From assembly GCF_030123325.1 (NCBI RefSeq), contig NZ_CP126106.1, positions 4,306,001 to 4,370,000 on the forward strand: a DNA stretch of 64,000 nt, in the 5' to 3' direction. Positions 42,909 to 50,588 of the stretch are shown here, piece by piece. Under the pieces are notes generated by a model. That model was not told the DNA's origin. It saw only the letters and a list, made by a program, of their open reading frames with translations, and made no database searches. A program made the position numbers and the translations under genes. Position 1 is the first letter of the stretch, and every line of letters begins with the position of its first letter. Source of the DNA: Peribacillus simplex. Its GTDB lineage: Bacteria > Bacillota > Bacilli > Bacillales > DSM-1321.

Positions 42909-43613
42909 GTGGATTTTTTTTATAGCCAGGAAACTCTTACTGCAATTCAGTGGACTTTAAGAGCCATCATATCCTTCTTCTTCTTACTTTTTTCGGTTAA
43001 ATTGATGGGGCAACGGTCCATTTCCCAATTAAGATTACTTGATTTCATAATGGCATTGATTATTGGGAACATTCTTGCACACCCTTTGTCTGATGAACGG
43101 TTAGGTTTGAAGGGCTCAATGATCACGACCTTTGCATTAGTCATCTTATATATAATTAGTGTGTTTACGAGCCTTAAGTGGGGCAAACTCCGAAAGTTTT
43201 TTGACTCCGACCCCTTTCCGCTTATAGAAAATGGACAAATCATTTACAAAAGCCTAGCAAGGGCCCGAATCTCAATCGATGATTTATTATCGGAATTAAG
43301 AAAGGAAAAGGTCGAAGATATTCAAAAGGTATCCCTTGCATTATGGGAACCGGGTGGTACCATTTCATTGTTTTTATACCCTCAATATGAAGCAGTAACT
43401 CCAGCAGATATGCACCTAGAAACAAATGCCTTCCATTTTCCTAAAACGATCATTAAAGAGGGGAAGATTGATTCTAAAGAATTAAATCGGGGCGGTAAAG
43501 ACGAAGAATGGCTGAAAAAAAAAATCAAAACAACATATAATGCCGACGTGAACGATATTTTATTAGCAACTCTTGATAATAACGAAAACTTAAAGGTCTT
43601 TTTCTACAAATAA
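42909..43613 (+). CDS. DUF421 membrane protein (YetF/YkjA type)
   Basis: The 234-residue protein has three N-terminal membrane helices (residues about 15-35, 45-62, 70-88) and the DUF421 motifs GQRSISQLRLLDFIMALIIGN (in two overlapping parts) and FPLIENGQIIYKSL, then a soluble C-terminal part. The GTG at 42909 follows AAGGACG at a rather long distance. Family members are common in spore formers; some are germination-linked, but the function here is unknown. Confidence 0.85.
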   Translation: MDFFYSQETLTAIQWTLRAIISFFFLLFSVKLMGQRSISQLRLLDFIMALIIGNILAHPLSDERLGLKGSMITTFALVILYIISVFTSLKWGKLRKFFDSDPFPLIENGQIIYKSLARARISIDDLLSELRKEKVEDIQKVSLALWEPGGTISLFLYPQYEAVTPADMHLETNAFHFPKTIIKEGKIDSKELNRGGKDEEWLKKKIKTTYNADVNDILLATLDNNENLKVFFYK

Positions 43614-43635
43614 GAACACTTTTGCAGCCAAAATA

Positions 43636-43707
43636 AAATCCCCTTAAGCATGGTGTAAAGCCTACGTATGAGTGTAGGCTTATGACACGTTCAACTTAAA
43701 GGGGATT
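43636..43707. terminator. Nested long hairpin between convergent genes
   Basis: An outer stem (AAATCCCCTTAAG with CTTAAAGGGGATTT, one bulged A) encloses an inner AAGCCTAC/GTAGGCTT hairpin with flanking GTGT/ACAC pairing. This is more elaborate than a simple terminator but lies where the DUF421 and esterase transcripts meet. Confidence 0.6.
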
Positions 43708-43720
43708 TATTAACTCTTTT

Positions 43721-44467
43721 TTACTCCGACCAATTCAGTGTATTCAAGAACTTATAAACATCTTCATACACTTGATTACGTTCCTTACCCAATGTGATGA
43801 TATGACCTGATTTTTCGTACCATATCAAGTGTTTATGCTGCGTATCGACTTCATTGAAAATCGCTGTAGCACTCTCCGTATAGTCGGGATCATCCAAACG
43901 TCCTTGTAAAACAAGAGTTGGTGATGTGATTAAATCTAAATCTTCACCTGTCTCATTGATAATATCCAACACATCTTGTAGTTGAGGCATAGGCTCTTCT
44001 TCCAGTAGCTTCACTTCTGCAGCAATTTGGTCTGCATCTTTGCCCTCAAACTTCTTATAAGCCTGTGCATAATTGAGCAAGCGGTTCTTTTGTCGATCGA
44101 TACTTTTTCCTTGCGTCGGAGCGCACATTGAAACCACCCCTGTTACAGGCAATTCAATTCCCACTTTTAATGAGAAAACTCCTCCTAAAGAAATTCCCAC
44201 AACGGCAATTTCCTCATAGCCTTCGTCTTTAAGGAATTGATAACCATCAACTACGTCTTTCCACCATTCCTTTGGACCTGTTTTAACAAGTTCCTCGGCT
44301 GATACTCCATGCCCACTATAAAGAGGTCCGTGGCAAGTATAGTCGAGATCATTCAAGTATTTCCCCAATTTCTTCATATCTCCTGTACTTCCGGTAAACC
44401 CGTGAAGTAAAAGAACAGCTCTTTTTCCACCTATATATGTGAATGACTCAGGTGCTTTCACTTTCAT
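43721..44467 (-). CDS. yvaK: Carboxylesterase (Est30/YvaK family)
   Basis: The 248-residue alpha/beta hydrolase has LLLHGFTGSTGDM (oxyanion region), the nucleophile in VVGISLGGVFS (Ser around residue 94), the acid in LVLQGRLDDPDY and the His in WYEKSGHIITLG. Length and motifs agree with the Geobacillus Est30 and B. subtilis YvaK. It hydrolyses short-chain esters; the physiological substrate is unknown. It is a single-gene unit. Confidence 0.92.
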   Translation of the reverse strand: MKVKAPESFTYIGGKRAVLLLHGFTGSTGDMKKLGKYLNDLDYTCHGPLYSGHGVSAEELVKTGPKEWWKDVVDGYQFLKDEGYEEIAVVGISLGGVFSLKVGIELPVTGVVSMCAPTQGKSIDRQKNRLLNYAQAYKKFEGKDADQIAAEVKLLEEEPMPQLQDVLDIINETGEDLDLITSPTLVLQGRLDDPDYTESATAIFNEVDTQHKHLIWYEKSGHIITLGKERNQVYEDVYKFLNTLNWSE

Positions 44468-44777
44468 CTATCTAGGACCTTCTTTCTTTGCTCTTGTTGA
44501 TAAATAGAATCTAAATGATTTTCGAAAAAAAATCAATTAATACCCCTTGAGTAGTGATTCTTCTATCCTATTCCGAATTTTCATTAAAACAATTAAATCA
44601 TGTATATAATATCCTTACCACACTCTTCACAACTCATCCGTTCCGAAGCACATTTTACTATGATTAAAATTATTTAGCAATCGTCATTTAACCATTTTTT
44701 TTTAGAAAAGTAAAATGCACCTTGTGATACGATGTACAACGTATTACACTTTAAAAATGAAAAGGAGGAGAATTTAC
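44468..44777. other. Divergent promoter region of the esterase and PadR genes
   Basis: About 310 bp of AT-rich sequence. The only clear structure is the palindrome at 44727-44744 next to the PadR gene. Confidence 0.5.
44727..44744. promoter_or_regulatory. Palindrome upstream of the PadR-type gene, candidate operator
   Basis: ATACGATGTACAACGTAT is an 18-bp near-perfect palindrome (16 of 18 bases) with ATGTAC-type centre, as found in PadR-family operators. It lies 34 bp upstream of the start codon, so autoregulation is likely. Confidence 0.6.
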
Positions 44778-45098
44778 TTGGATAAAGAATTAATGAAGGG
44801 AAGCATTGACCTCCTTTTGCTTTCACTTCTCTCACAAAAAAAGCTATACGGCTATGAAATCACGAAGATCTTGAAGAAAATGAGCATGGGCACATATCAA
44901 ATAAGTGAGGGCACCCTCTACTCCGCCCTTAAACGGTTAGAAAAAAAAGAATTCATAAAAGGCCATTGGAAAGAGTCAGAATCAGGCCGCAGGAAATATT
45001 ATCAAGTCACAGAAAAAGGACAAACCGAACTTGAACGGAAACGAGAATGCTTTTATTTCCTGGAAAAACTAGTCCGGAAAAGCGCAGAGCAATTCTAA
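44778..45098 (+). CDS. PadR-family transcriptional regulator
   Basis: The 106-residue protein has the PadR winged helix: MKGSIDLLLLSLLSQKKLYG near the start, then YQISEGTLYSALKRLEKKEFI and the wing SGRRKYYQVTEKG. The C-terminal dimerisation helix is short. The TTG at 44778 has AAAGGAGGAG upstream. Such regulators usually sit by an efflux pump, but here the next gene is only a 21-bp repeat array. Confidence 0.9.
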   Translation: MDKELMKGSIDLLLLSLLSQKKLYGYEITKILKKMSMGTYQISEGTLYSALKRLEKKEFIKGHWKESESGRRKYYQVTEKGQTELERKRECFYFLEKLVRKSAEQF

Positions 45099-45106
45099 AC
45101 AAAATA

Positions 45107-45153
45107 AAAAGCTCCCTGCACCCATTATTGGATAGGCGCAGGAAGCTTTTTTT
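45107..45153 (+). terminator. Intrinsic terminator after the PadR gene
   Basis: AAAAGCTCCCTGC and GCAGGAAGCTTTTTTT pair with one mismatch around a loop of about 18 nt. Confidence 0.85.
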
Positions 45154-45169
45154 CGCTGAGTTTGGGCTG

Positions 45170-45432
45170 TTTACTCGTAAGTTTTGCGCTTTTACTCGTG
45201 AGTTTCGCATTTTTACTCGTGAGTTTTGCTGTTTTCTCGTGAGTTTTGCTGTTTTACTCGTGAATTCATACTGCACTCATGATTTCGCACCATTTACTCG
45301 TGAATTCAGCACTTTTACTCGTGAGTTTGGGCTATTTACTCGTGAGTTTAACGCTTTTACTCGTGAGTTTCGCACTTTTACTCGTGAGTTTTGCGCTTTT
45401 ACTCGTGAATTCAGCACTTTTACTCGTGAGTT
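45170..45432 (+). repeat. 21-bp tandem repeat array, about 13 degenerate units
   Basis: Units share TTTACTCGTGAGTTT or TTTACTCGTGAATTC and about six variable bases. Most are exactly 21 bp, one unit is 18 bp. The plus-strand frame reads Phe-Thr-Arg-Glu-Phe repeats, which explains a long spurious ORF here. The array lies between two intrinsic terminators. The same unit occurs six times upstream of phnG. Each unit also has the half-palindrome ACTC-GT-GAGT. Confidence 0.93.
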
Positions 45433-45445
45433 ACTCCGTTCACGC

Positions 45446-45473
45446 AAAAAAAGGACCTAATTAGGTCCTTTTT
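45446..45473. terminator. Hairpin overlapping the end of the Cys-rich small gene
   Basis: AAAAAGGACCT and AGGTCCTTTTTT pair around AATT. On the plus strand it ends the region of the repeat array. On the minus strand it contains the last codons of the small gene at 45457-45606. Confidence 0.75.
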
Positions 45474-45606
45474 TGTCTATTCCTTTATGCTTGCGATAAT
45501 TGGCGCAGGAGAGCTTCATGCACTCCCCTTGGACATGCGGGCCATATTTTTCACGAAAGGCCTCGAGGCAATAGCATTTATCTTCTTCTTTTTTGGTTCC
45601 ATCCAT
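45457..45606 (-). CDS. Small Cys-containing protein, 49 residues
   Basis: AGGAGGGG precedes the ATG at 45606. The protein begins MDGTKKEEDKCYCLEAFREK and continues with Cys pairs (KCYC and GEC...LSC), a possible metal-binding set of four cysteines. The stop codon lies in the terminator hairpin. The family is not recognised. It is too short for standard ORF cut-offs. Confidence 0.65.
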   Translation of the reverse strand: MDGTKKEEDKCYCLEAFREKYGPHVQGECMKLSCANYRKHKGIDKKGPN

Positions 45607-45626
45607 CGAGTGCACCCCTCCTAGCT

Positions 45627-46169
45627 TTAACTGGAGACTACACGTTTCTCCAGTTCTACGTTGATTCGTCCCAACAGTACGGCACCGATTGACTGAATGA
45701 TCGTTTTAACGATGATTTGGCCGATGACCGCAGCGGGTACTGCTTCCCATGGCAATATATTGGCACCCAATGGACTTAGGCCAATCACGACAAATATCAC
45801 CGAATCGAAAAATCCTCCAACGATTCCGCTGTAAAAGACCCTCCAACTCATCGGGAGTTTTAAACGGGTATAAATTTCCGTATCCGCCGTTTCTGCGACC
45901 ACGAACGATAATGCGGAAGCAAATACGATCAATAACGTATCCCCTAATAAAAATGATACACACGCAGATAAAATAAGTGCAGTGACGATACATATATAGG
46001 TCTTTGCGCGGCCGAATTTATTCTGGACGAGATCTCGAAAGATGAAGGTTCCCCCGATGAGCAATGTACCCATCGGAATGATGAACATGCCAAAATGCAA
46101 GGGCGCAAAGGCTGCTGTAACCACATTCGCCGTGATGATGGATACTAAATACAATAAAATTCTTAACAT
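45627..46169 (-). CDS. VUT-family queuosine precursor transporter (YhhQ/DUF165)
   Basis: The 180-residue membrane protein has about six helices, with the VUT-family segments IPMGTLLIGGTFIFRDLVQN and FADTEIY-like ETADTEIYTRLK, then GGFFDSVIFVVIG. The preQ1 riboswitch in its leader indicates uptake of preQ1 or preQ0, matching the queuosine role of E. coli YhhQ. GGAG precedes the ATG. The queCDE operon 4 kb away has its own copy of this riboswitch. Confidence 0.9.
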   Translation of the reverse strand: MLRILLYLVSIITANVVTAAFAPLHFGMFIIPMGTLLIGGTFIFRDLVQNKFGRAKTYICIVTALILSACVSFLLGDTLLIVFASALSFVVAETADTEIYTRLKLPMSWRVFYSGIVGGFFDSVIFVVIGLSPLGANILPWEAVPAAVIGQIIVKTIIQSIGAVLLGRINVELEKRVVSS

Positions 46170-46190
46170 TTCTTAATTCTCCTTATACAG

Positions 46191-46222
46191 AAAAAACAGC
46201 ACCCTAAGAAAGAGCACTGTTC
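46191..46222 (-). terminator. preQ1 riboswitch terminator (transporter leader)
   Basis: On the minus strand AACAGTGCTC pairs with GGGTGCTGTT, including G-T pairs, and TTTTTT follows. It lies directly after the aptamer. Confidence 0.8.
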
Positions 46223-46223
46223 C

Positions 46224-46257
46224 CCTTAGTTTTTTTGAGAGGGTAGCTAGAACCTCT
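46224..46257 (-). ncRNA. preQ1-I riboswitch aptamer upstream of the transporter
   Basis: The minus strand reads AGAGGTTCTAGCTACCCTCT, then an A-rich tract and CTAAGG. This is the preQ1 class I aptamer, with the P1 stem AGAGG/CCTCT and the A-rich tail that docks in its groove. Ligand binding should allow the following terminator to form. Confidence 0.95.
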
Positions 46258-46477
46258 TCCGCCCGAGCGGATTATCATTTTCCTTATTTATCGTATCTTG
46301 AAAGCGATTGGAAATCAAGAAGTTTCCATATGGCTTGCACAAACAAATGTAAACGCAATGACCCTGCCGATTTTTGTCGCAGAAAACTGTTTGACCGGCT
46401 GTATATGAAAAGCCGACAATGATTGATAGAATAATGTTACGATCTTGATATGAAGTATAAACGCGAGGAGGAAAAAG

Positions 46478-46954
46478 ATGATGAAAAAGCCATCGTTTGT
46501 TCATGTTATTTATATCGCGACCACACCAGAGAAGCTTTGGGAAGCCCTGACGAGCGGTGAGGTCACGAAGAAGTACCATTTTGGATGCCAGGTCCAGTCT
46601 GACTGGCAAGAAGGCTCAAGCGTTAAATATTTGCTGGAAGATGGGCATATTACTGATCATGGTAAAGTACTTAAGTGTGAGCCGCTGCACCTGCTCTCGT
46701 TCACTTGGAACATGGTAGGAGACGAAACACCTCGCGAGCAGCCTACTCGTGTCAATTTTATACTGCAGCCTATGGATGATTCGACTGTGAAGTTAACGCT
46801 TAGGCATGAGGAGCTTTTGGAGACGGATTTCGTAAATGATGATAATACCTTTGAAGGCTTGAATAATGGATGGCCAGCGATTCTAAGTAACCTGAAGAGC
46901 TTGCTAGAAACTGGACGGACCCTGCCGCCAATAACAGTAGATCGGGATAATTAA
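46478..46954 (+). CDS. SRPBCC/AHSA1-domain protein
   Basis: The 158-residue protein has the Bet v1-like AHSA1 domain: VIYIATTPEKLWEALTSGE at the start and GWPAILSNLKSLLETG at the end. GAGGAGG precedes the ATG. It is followed at 46 bp by a second SRPBCC gene. No ArsR-type regulator is adjacent, although such pairs are common. The ligand is unknown. Confidence 0.9.
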   Translation: MMKKPSFVHVIYIATTPEKLWEALTSGEVTKKYHFGCQVQSDWQEGSSVKYLLEDGHITDHGKVLKCEPLHLLSFTWNMVGDETPREQPTRVNFILQPMDDSTVKLTLRHEELLETDFVNDDNTFEGLNNGWPAILSNLKSLLETGRTLPPITVDRDN

Positions 46955-46999
46955 GTGGTAGTGGAAAACTATAAAAAAATCGAAGGAGAGTTGATAGTG

Positions 47000-47440
47000 A
47001 TGGATACGCAAATAATCACGAAATTTAAAATAGTCAAACCAACCAATGAAGTGTTTGAAGCTATAGTGGACCCAGAAAGAATCGGGAATTTCTGGTTCTC
47101 ATCGAGTTCTGAAAGATGGGAACAAGGCAGGATGCTTACATTGAGATATAACGAATACGATGCTGAAGTGGTTATTGATGTATTGGAAGTCAAGGAAAAT
47201 AGGAGAATCGTGTTCTCATGGGGAGGAAATGATCAAGAAACGATTGTTACAATTACACTAAAAGAGTTGGATGAAATGAGTACAATTATTGAAGTGAACG
47301 AATCAGGTTTGAAAGAGGACGACCCCGAATTGATAAACAAAATGATCGGACAAAAAGAAGGTTGGGTTTATACATTAACATGTTTAAAGGGTTATTTGGA
47401 AAATGGCGTTAATACTTTGAGGGCATCCATAATTTTTTAA
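47000..47440 (+). CDS. Second SRPBCC/AHSA1-domain protein
   Basis: The 146-residue protein has KFKIVKPTNEVFEAIVDPER at the start and GWVYTLTCLKGYLENG at the end, the same fold as its neighbour but only distantly similar, so it is not a recent duplicate. The ATG at 47000 has AAGGAGAG upstream; the longer frame runs back to the previous stop. It is likely cotranscribed with the first SRPBCC gene. Confidence 0.88.
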   Translation: MDTQIITKFKIVKPTNEVFEAIVDPERIGNFWFSSSSERWEQGRMLTLRYNEYDAEVVIDVLEVKENRRIVFSWGGNDQETIVTITLKELDEMSTIIEVNESGLKEDDPELINKMIGQKEGWVYTLTCLKGYLENGVNTLRASIIF

Positions 47441-47465
47441 TTCAGTCCGCCTCTAAATTGCACAT

Positions 47466-47500
47466 ACCCTCAGAATTCTTAGAGTATCTGGGGGTTTTTT
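47466..47500 (+). terminator. Terminator after the SRPBCC pair
   Basis: ACCCTCAG and CTGGGGGT (with G-T pairs) close a 14-nt loop, followed by TTTTTT. Confidence 0.65.
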
Positions 47501-47620
47501 CGATCCTGCATCCTCTCCTTTGCTCTCTCTTGATCAAATGGAAAAATTAAACTTAAAAAACAGTACTTTATAATATGATCTAATAATTGACATTTGGAAA
47601 TCAGTGAGTTATCATCCTAA

Positions 47621-47635
47621 TTAACCAGCGGTCAA
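47621..47635. promoter_or_regulatory. Candidate TetR operator upstream of the tetR gene
   Basis: TTAACCAGCGGTCAA matches the perfect palindrome upstream of the next gene (TTGACCATTGGTCAA) at 12 of 15 bases. It lies 20 bp before the tetR start, so the regulator probably represses itself. Confidence 0.7.
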
Positions 47636-47654
47636 TAAAAAAGGAGGTGTCCAA

Positions 47655-48224
47655 ATGTCGCCAAGGAAATCGGCAGGTAAAGAATTGTCCAGGGACATGG
47701 TTTTGAATGAAGCCAGAAACCTTTTTGCAACGATGGGGTATTCGAATGTCTCGATGAGGCAATTGGCTAAATCATTGGATTGCAGCCATGGGGCCCTATA
47801 CTATCATTTTAAAAATAAGGCAGAAATATTTTATAGTTTGGTGAAAACGGATTTCTCCGTTTTAAATACTTTAATCGATGATATCATCATGTCGGAAAAT
47901 GCCCCTTCTGTAAAAATGGAAAAGATTTTATTGTGCTTCTTGGAGTTCGGTTTAACCCAACAGAATCATTATTCCGTCATGTTTTTATCGAAGGAAAAAG
48001 AAATTCAGCAGTTACTTCAATTCGATTCTAATAAAACATATGAAAAGCTAATCCAGTCCCTGACGGACTTAACGGACAACAAATTGAATCCTGCATCCAT
48101 ATGGTCGATTTTTCTTTCTCTTCACGGATTCATCACTTTTTATATTAATTCTGAACTATCTTATCAAGATGTAAAAGGCCTAGCTTACTTTCATGTAAAA
48201 AATATCATCAGGAACATCATATAA
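47655..48224 (+). CDS. TetR-family regulator
   Basis: The 189-residue protein has the TetR DNA-binding domain: ARNLFATMGYSNVSMRQLAK, then CSHGALYYHFKNKAEIF. The C-terminal part is the ligand and dimer domain. AAGGAGGTG precedes the ATG. A TTGACCA-type operator stands both before this gene and before the DUF4260 gene that follows, so the two form a regulatory pair. Confidence 0.92.
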   Translation: MSPRKSAGKELSRDMVLNEARNLFATMGYSNVSMRQLAKSLDCSHGALYYHFKNKAEIFYSLVKTDFSVLNTLIDDIIMSENAPSVKMEKILLCFLEFGLTQQNHYSVMFLSKEKEIQQLLQFDSNKTYEKLIQSLTDLTDNKLNPASIWSIFLSLHGFITFYINSELSYQDVKGLAYFHVKNIIRNII

Positions 48225-48237
48225 TTTTCAAGTATTA

Positions 48238-48252
48238 TTGACCATTGGTCAA
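48238..48252. promoter_or_regulatory. Perfect TetR-type palindrome upstream of the DUF4260 gene
   Basis: TTGACCA-T-TGGTCAA is perfect with a single central base. It lies 23 bp before the DUF4260 start and just after the tetR stop codon. Confidence 0.8.
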
Positions 48253-48274
48253 ATAACAATTGGGAGGGTTTAAA

Positions 48275-48622
48275 ATGGTAAAGAAATTCCTTCATATGGA
48301 AGGAATCATGGTGCTTTTAGCGATGATTTACATCTATTCGTTATATGAATTCAGCTGGTGGATTTTCCTGTTTTTGATTTTGTTTCCTGATGTTTCCATG
48401 CTTACCTATCTGATCAATGATCGAATTGGAGCAAAGGTTTATAACCTATTTCACACTTATACCCTGTCCATCTTCATGATTTTGCTTGCCATTTTTCTAA
48501 AGTCTGATGCTCTTTTGATGATTGGCTTAATTTGGACCGCACATATTGGAATGGATCGCTTTTTTGGGTATGGCCTCAAATACACATCTTCCTTCAAAGC
48601 TACACACATTCAAAGGCTTTAA
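48275..48622 (+). CDS. DUF4260 membrane protein
   Basis: The 115-residue protein has four short hydrophobic segments and the DUF4260 C-terminal signature IGMDRFFGYGLKYTSSF, preceded by an IWTAHIG motif. GGGAGGG precedes the ATG at 48275. Its operator is the same as that of the TetR gene, so it is probably the regulator's main target. The activity of DUF4260 proteins is unknown. Confidence 0.88.
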   Translation: MVKKFLHMEGIMVLLAMIYIYSLYEFSWWIFLFLILFPDVSMLTYLINDRIGAKVYNLFHTYTLSIFMILLAIFLKSDALLMIGLIWTAHIGMDRFFGYGLKYTSSFKATHIQRL

Positions 48623-48628
48623 AAAGCT

Positions 48629-48664
48629 AAAAGGCAGTGTGATAATGCCATCACACTGCCTTTT
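48629..48664. terminator. Bidirectional terminator between DUF4260 and queE
   Basis: AAAAGGCAGTGTGAT and ATCACACTGCCTTTT pair perfectly around AATGCC. Confidence 0.94.
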
Positions 48665-48672
48665 GCTCACTT

Positions 48673-49401
48673 TTATACGCCCCGCTTATTTCCCCATATA
48701 TAGGTATGCAGCTGGGGCAGCACTTTCACATCATTCAATTCATCATCTGCTATCACTTTATCTATTAACTCTTCGTACTTCTTCAAAAGACCGCTGATCA
48801 ATTGACGATCATCCGCCGTCCTGCTATCGTCATTGCCGACCTGCAAATAAAAAGGAATATCCGGGTAACGCCCATGTACATGTTTGGCATATTGATAATC
48901 TTCCTCGTTAAAGACGACAATCTTCAATGAGACATGGTTTTCAGGATTTCGATTGGCAAGATTCGAGAGGATTTGGTCGAGCACCGAAAAGTCCGTGTTC
49001 ATTTTAGAGCTCGGCGGCTTGGGTGAAATCGTCAGTTCATCAATATCGAGAAACCAATCCTGCCATCGGCTCCCTTGTGTTTCGACACCTATCTTCATTT
49101 TATTTTCATGTAAGATCTCTATCAAGCCGTTTAGGTTTTTCAGCAGAGCCGGGTTTCCGCCTGATATCGTCACGAAGGAAAAACCGGAACCCCCAATTCG
49201 CTTCAGCTCATCCCATATTTCTCCAGCAGTCATTTGGACGGTATCTTCCTTACCGGTGCCATCCCAAGTAAATGCGGAATCACACCAGGCACATGAATAA
49301 TCGCAGCCGGCCGTCCGAACGAACATGGTTTTTTGACCAATGACCATTCCTTCACCTTGGATGGTCGGTCCGAAGATTTCCATAACCGGGAGTTTACTCA
49401 T
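48673..49401 (-). CDS. queE: 7-carboxy-7-deazaguanine synthase QueE
   Basis: The 242-residue radical SAM enzyme makes 7-carboxy-7-deazaguanine from the QueD product. The cluster motif is GCDYSCAWCDS (C-X3-C-X2-C), preceded by EIFGPTIQGEG and followed by FVTISGGNP. The ATG at 49401 overlaps the end of queD by eight bases and has GGGAGTGG upstream; the longer frame lies inside queD. It is the last gene of queCDE; queF is not next to it. Confidence 0.95.
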   Translation of the reverse strand: MSKLPVMEIFGPTIQGEGMVIGQKTMFVRTAGCDYSCAWCDSAFTWDGTGKEDTVQMTAGEIWDELKRIGGSGFSFVTISGGNPALLKNLNGLIEILHENKMKIGVETQGSRWQDWFLDIDELTISPKPPSSKMNTDFSVLDQILSNLANRNPENHVSLKIVVFNEEDYQYAKHVHGRYPDIPFYLQVGNDDSRTADDRQLISGLLKKYEELIDKVIADDELNDVKVLPQLHTYIWGNKRGV

Positions 49402-49867
49402 TTTCCATCCACTCCCGTCTGGCTTCGGCATAGCTTGTCGGCGTTTCGTATAGTCGAACAAATTCGACTCTAGCACCCTCATATTCTTTTAATGAAAGGG
49501 CTTCGGCCATTTTTTCATAAATCCAGACAACCATATTTTCAGCTGTTGTATTCATGAGCGGCAGGGTTTCATTCAAATAACGATGATCCAGGTGGATTTC
49601 AATTTCATTTTTCCATATATCCTTGATGTCCCCGAAATCTATCATCAAACCGCGTGAATCCGTATACCCGCTCAATCCGAAAATGACCTTATATGTGTGG
49701 CCATGCAGGTTCTTGCATTTGCCTTCATAGTCATGCAGATGGTGCGCCGCGTCAAAGGTGAATTCCTTACTCACGAGAACCCTCTTGTTTGTATACTTCA
49801 ATTGGCTGCGCTGAATATCTTCATCTATTTTTTGGAGTTTATCCACTATAGTAAAACCGTACATCAT
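49394..49867 (-). CDS. queD: 6-carboxytetrahydropterin synthase QueD
   Basis: The 157-residue enzyme converts dihydroneopterin triphosphate to 6-carboxytetrahydropterin. Zinc-site motifs are FDAAHHLHDYEG, CKNLHGHTYKV (with the catalytic Cys) and the Asp/His of LDHRYLNE, and the Glu in RLYETPTSYAE binds pterin. The start ATG overlaps the queC stop by four bases. It is a tight operon. Confidence 0.95.
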   Translation of the reverse strand: MMYGFTIVDKLQKIDEDIQRSQLKYTNKRVLVSKEFTFDAAHHLHDYEGKCKNLHGHTYKVIFGLSGYTDSRGLMIDFGDIKDIWKNEIEIHLDHRYLNETLPLMNTTAENMVVWIYEKMAEALSLKEYEGARVEFVRLYETPTSYAEARREWMENE

Positions 49868-50529
49868 GAAAGCCCCTTCCGTCTGCTTACATAGTCATCC
49901 AGCCCTTTTTTCCGCAGATTACATGCCGGACAATCTCCACAGCCGTCGGAGATGATTCCGTTATAGCAAGTCAGGGTCTTTTCGCGGACAAAGTCGAATG
50001 CGCCAAGCTGATCAGCAAGCTCCCATGTTTCCTCTTTATTAAGCCACATTAGCGGCGTATCAATCACGAATGACTGGTCCATCGACAAGTTCAAGGTCAC
50101 ATTCAACGATTTAATGAATACATCGCGGCAGTCAGGATATCCGCTGAAATCCGTTTCACAGACACCGGTGACAATATGTTTAGCGCCAATCTGACTCGCC
50201 AGCACTCCGGCAAACGAAAGGAACAGCAAATTCCTCCCAGGTACGAACGTCGACGGCAATTCCCCTTCTTCTCCGTCCGCAACTGCAATATCACTTCTCG
50301 TCAATGCATTCGGTGCCAGTTGGTTCAGCAGCGACATGTCAAGGATATGATGGTTCACACCCAATTCCTTGGCAATGTTTTGAGCACATTCGATTTCCAA
50401 GCTATGCCGCTGATTATAATCGAACGTCACCGCTTCCACTTCCTCAAATCTCTCCAATGCCCAGAACAGGCACGTCGTACTGTCCTGACCTCCGCTAAAC
50501 ACAACCACTGCCTTTTCTTTCTTCTTCAT
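49864..50529 (-). CDS. queC: 7-cyano-7-deazaguanine (preQ0) synthase QueC
   Basis: The 221-residue enzyme makes preQ0 with ATP. It has the PP-loop VVFSGGQDSTT and the C-terminal zinc site CGDCPACNLRKKG with Cys before it (CYNGIISDGCGDCPAC, cut here). The ATG at 50529 follows AAAGGAG; the upstream frame start is inside the riboswitch platform. It is the first gene of the preQ1-controlled queCDE operon. Confidence 0.95.
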   Translation of the reverse strand: MKKKEKAVVVFSGGQDSTTCLFWALERFEEVEAVTFDYNQRHSLEIECAQNIAKELGVNHHILDMSLLNQLAPNALTRSDIAVADGEEGELPSTFVPGRNLLFLSFAGVLASQIGAKHIVTGVCETDFSGYPDCRDVFIKSLNVTLNLSMDQSFVIDTPLMWLNKEETWELADQLGAFDFVREKTLTCYNGIISDGCGDCPACNLRKKGLDDYVSRRKGLS

Positions 50530-50551
50530 TTCTATAAAACTCCTTTTTACG

Positions 50552-50583
50552 GAAAAAAACAGCACCCTAAGAATAGAGCACTG
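50552..50583 (-). terminator. preQ1 riboswitch terminator (queC leader)
   Basis: On the minus strand AACAGTGCTC pairs with GGGTGCTGTT and TTTTTTT follows. It is almost identical to the one in the transporter leader. Confidence 0.8.
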
Positions 50584-50588
50584 TTTCT

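Noticed and set aside
45170..45432. CRISPR array at the 21-bp repeats
   Set aside because: Units are directly adjacent with only about six variable bases and no real spacers.
45047..45460. 137-codon plus-strand ORF with Phe-Thr-Arg-Glu-Phe repeats
   Set aside because: It is an artefact of the 21-bp tandem array, which preserves frame. The start lies inside the PadR gene in another frame.
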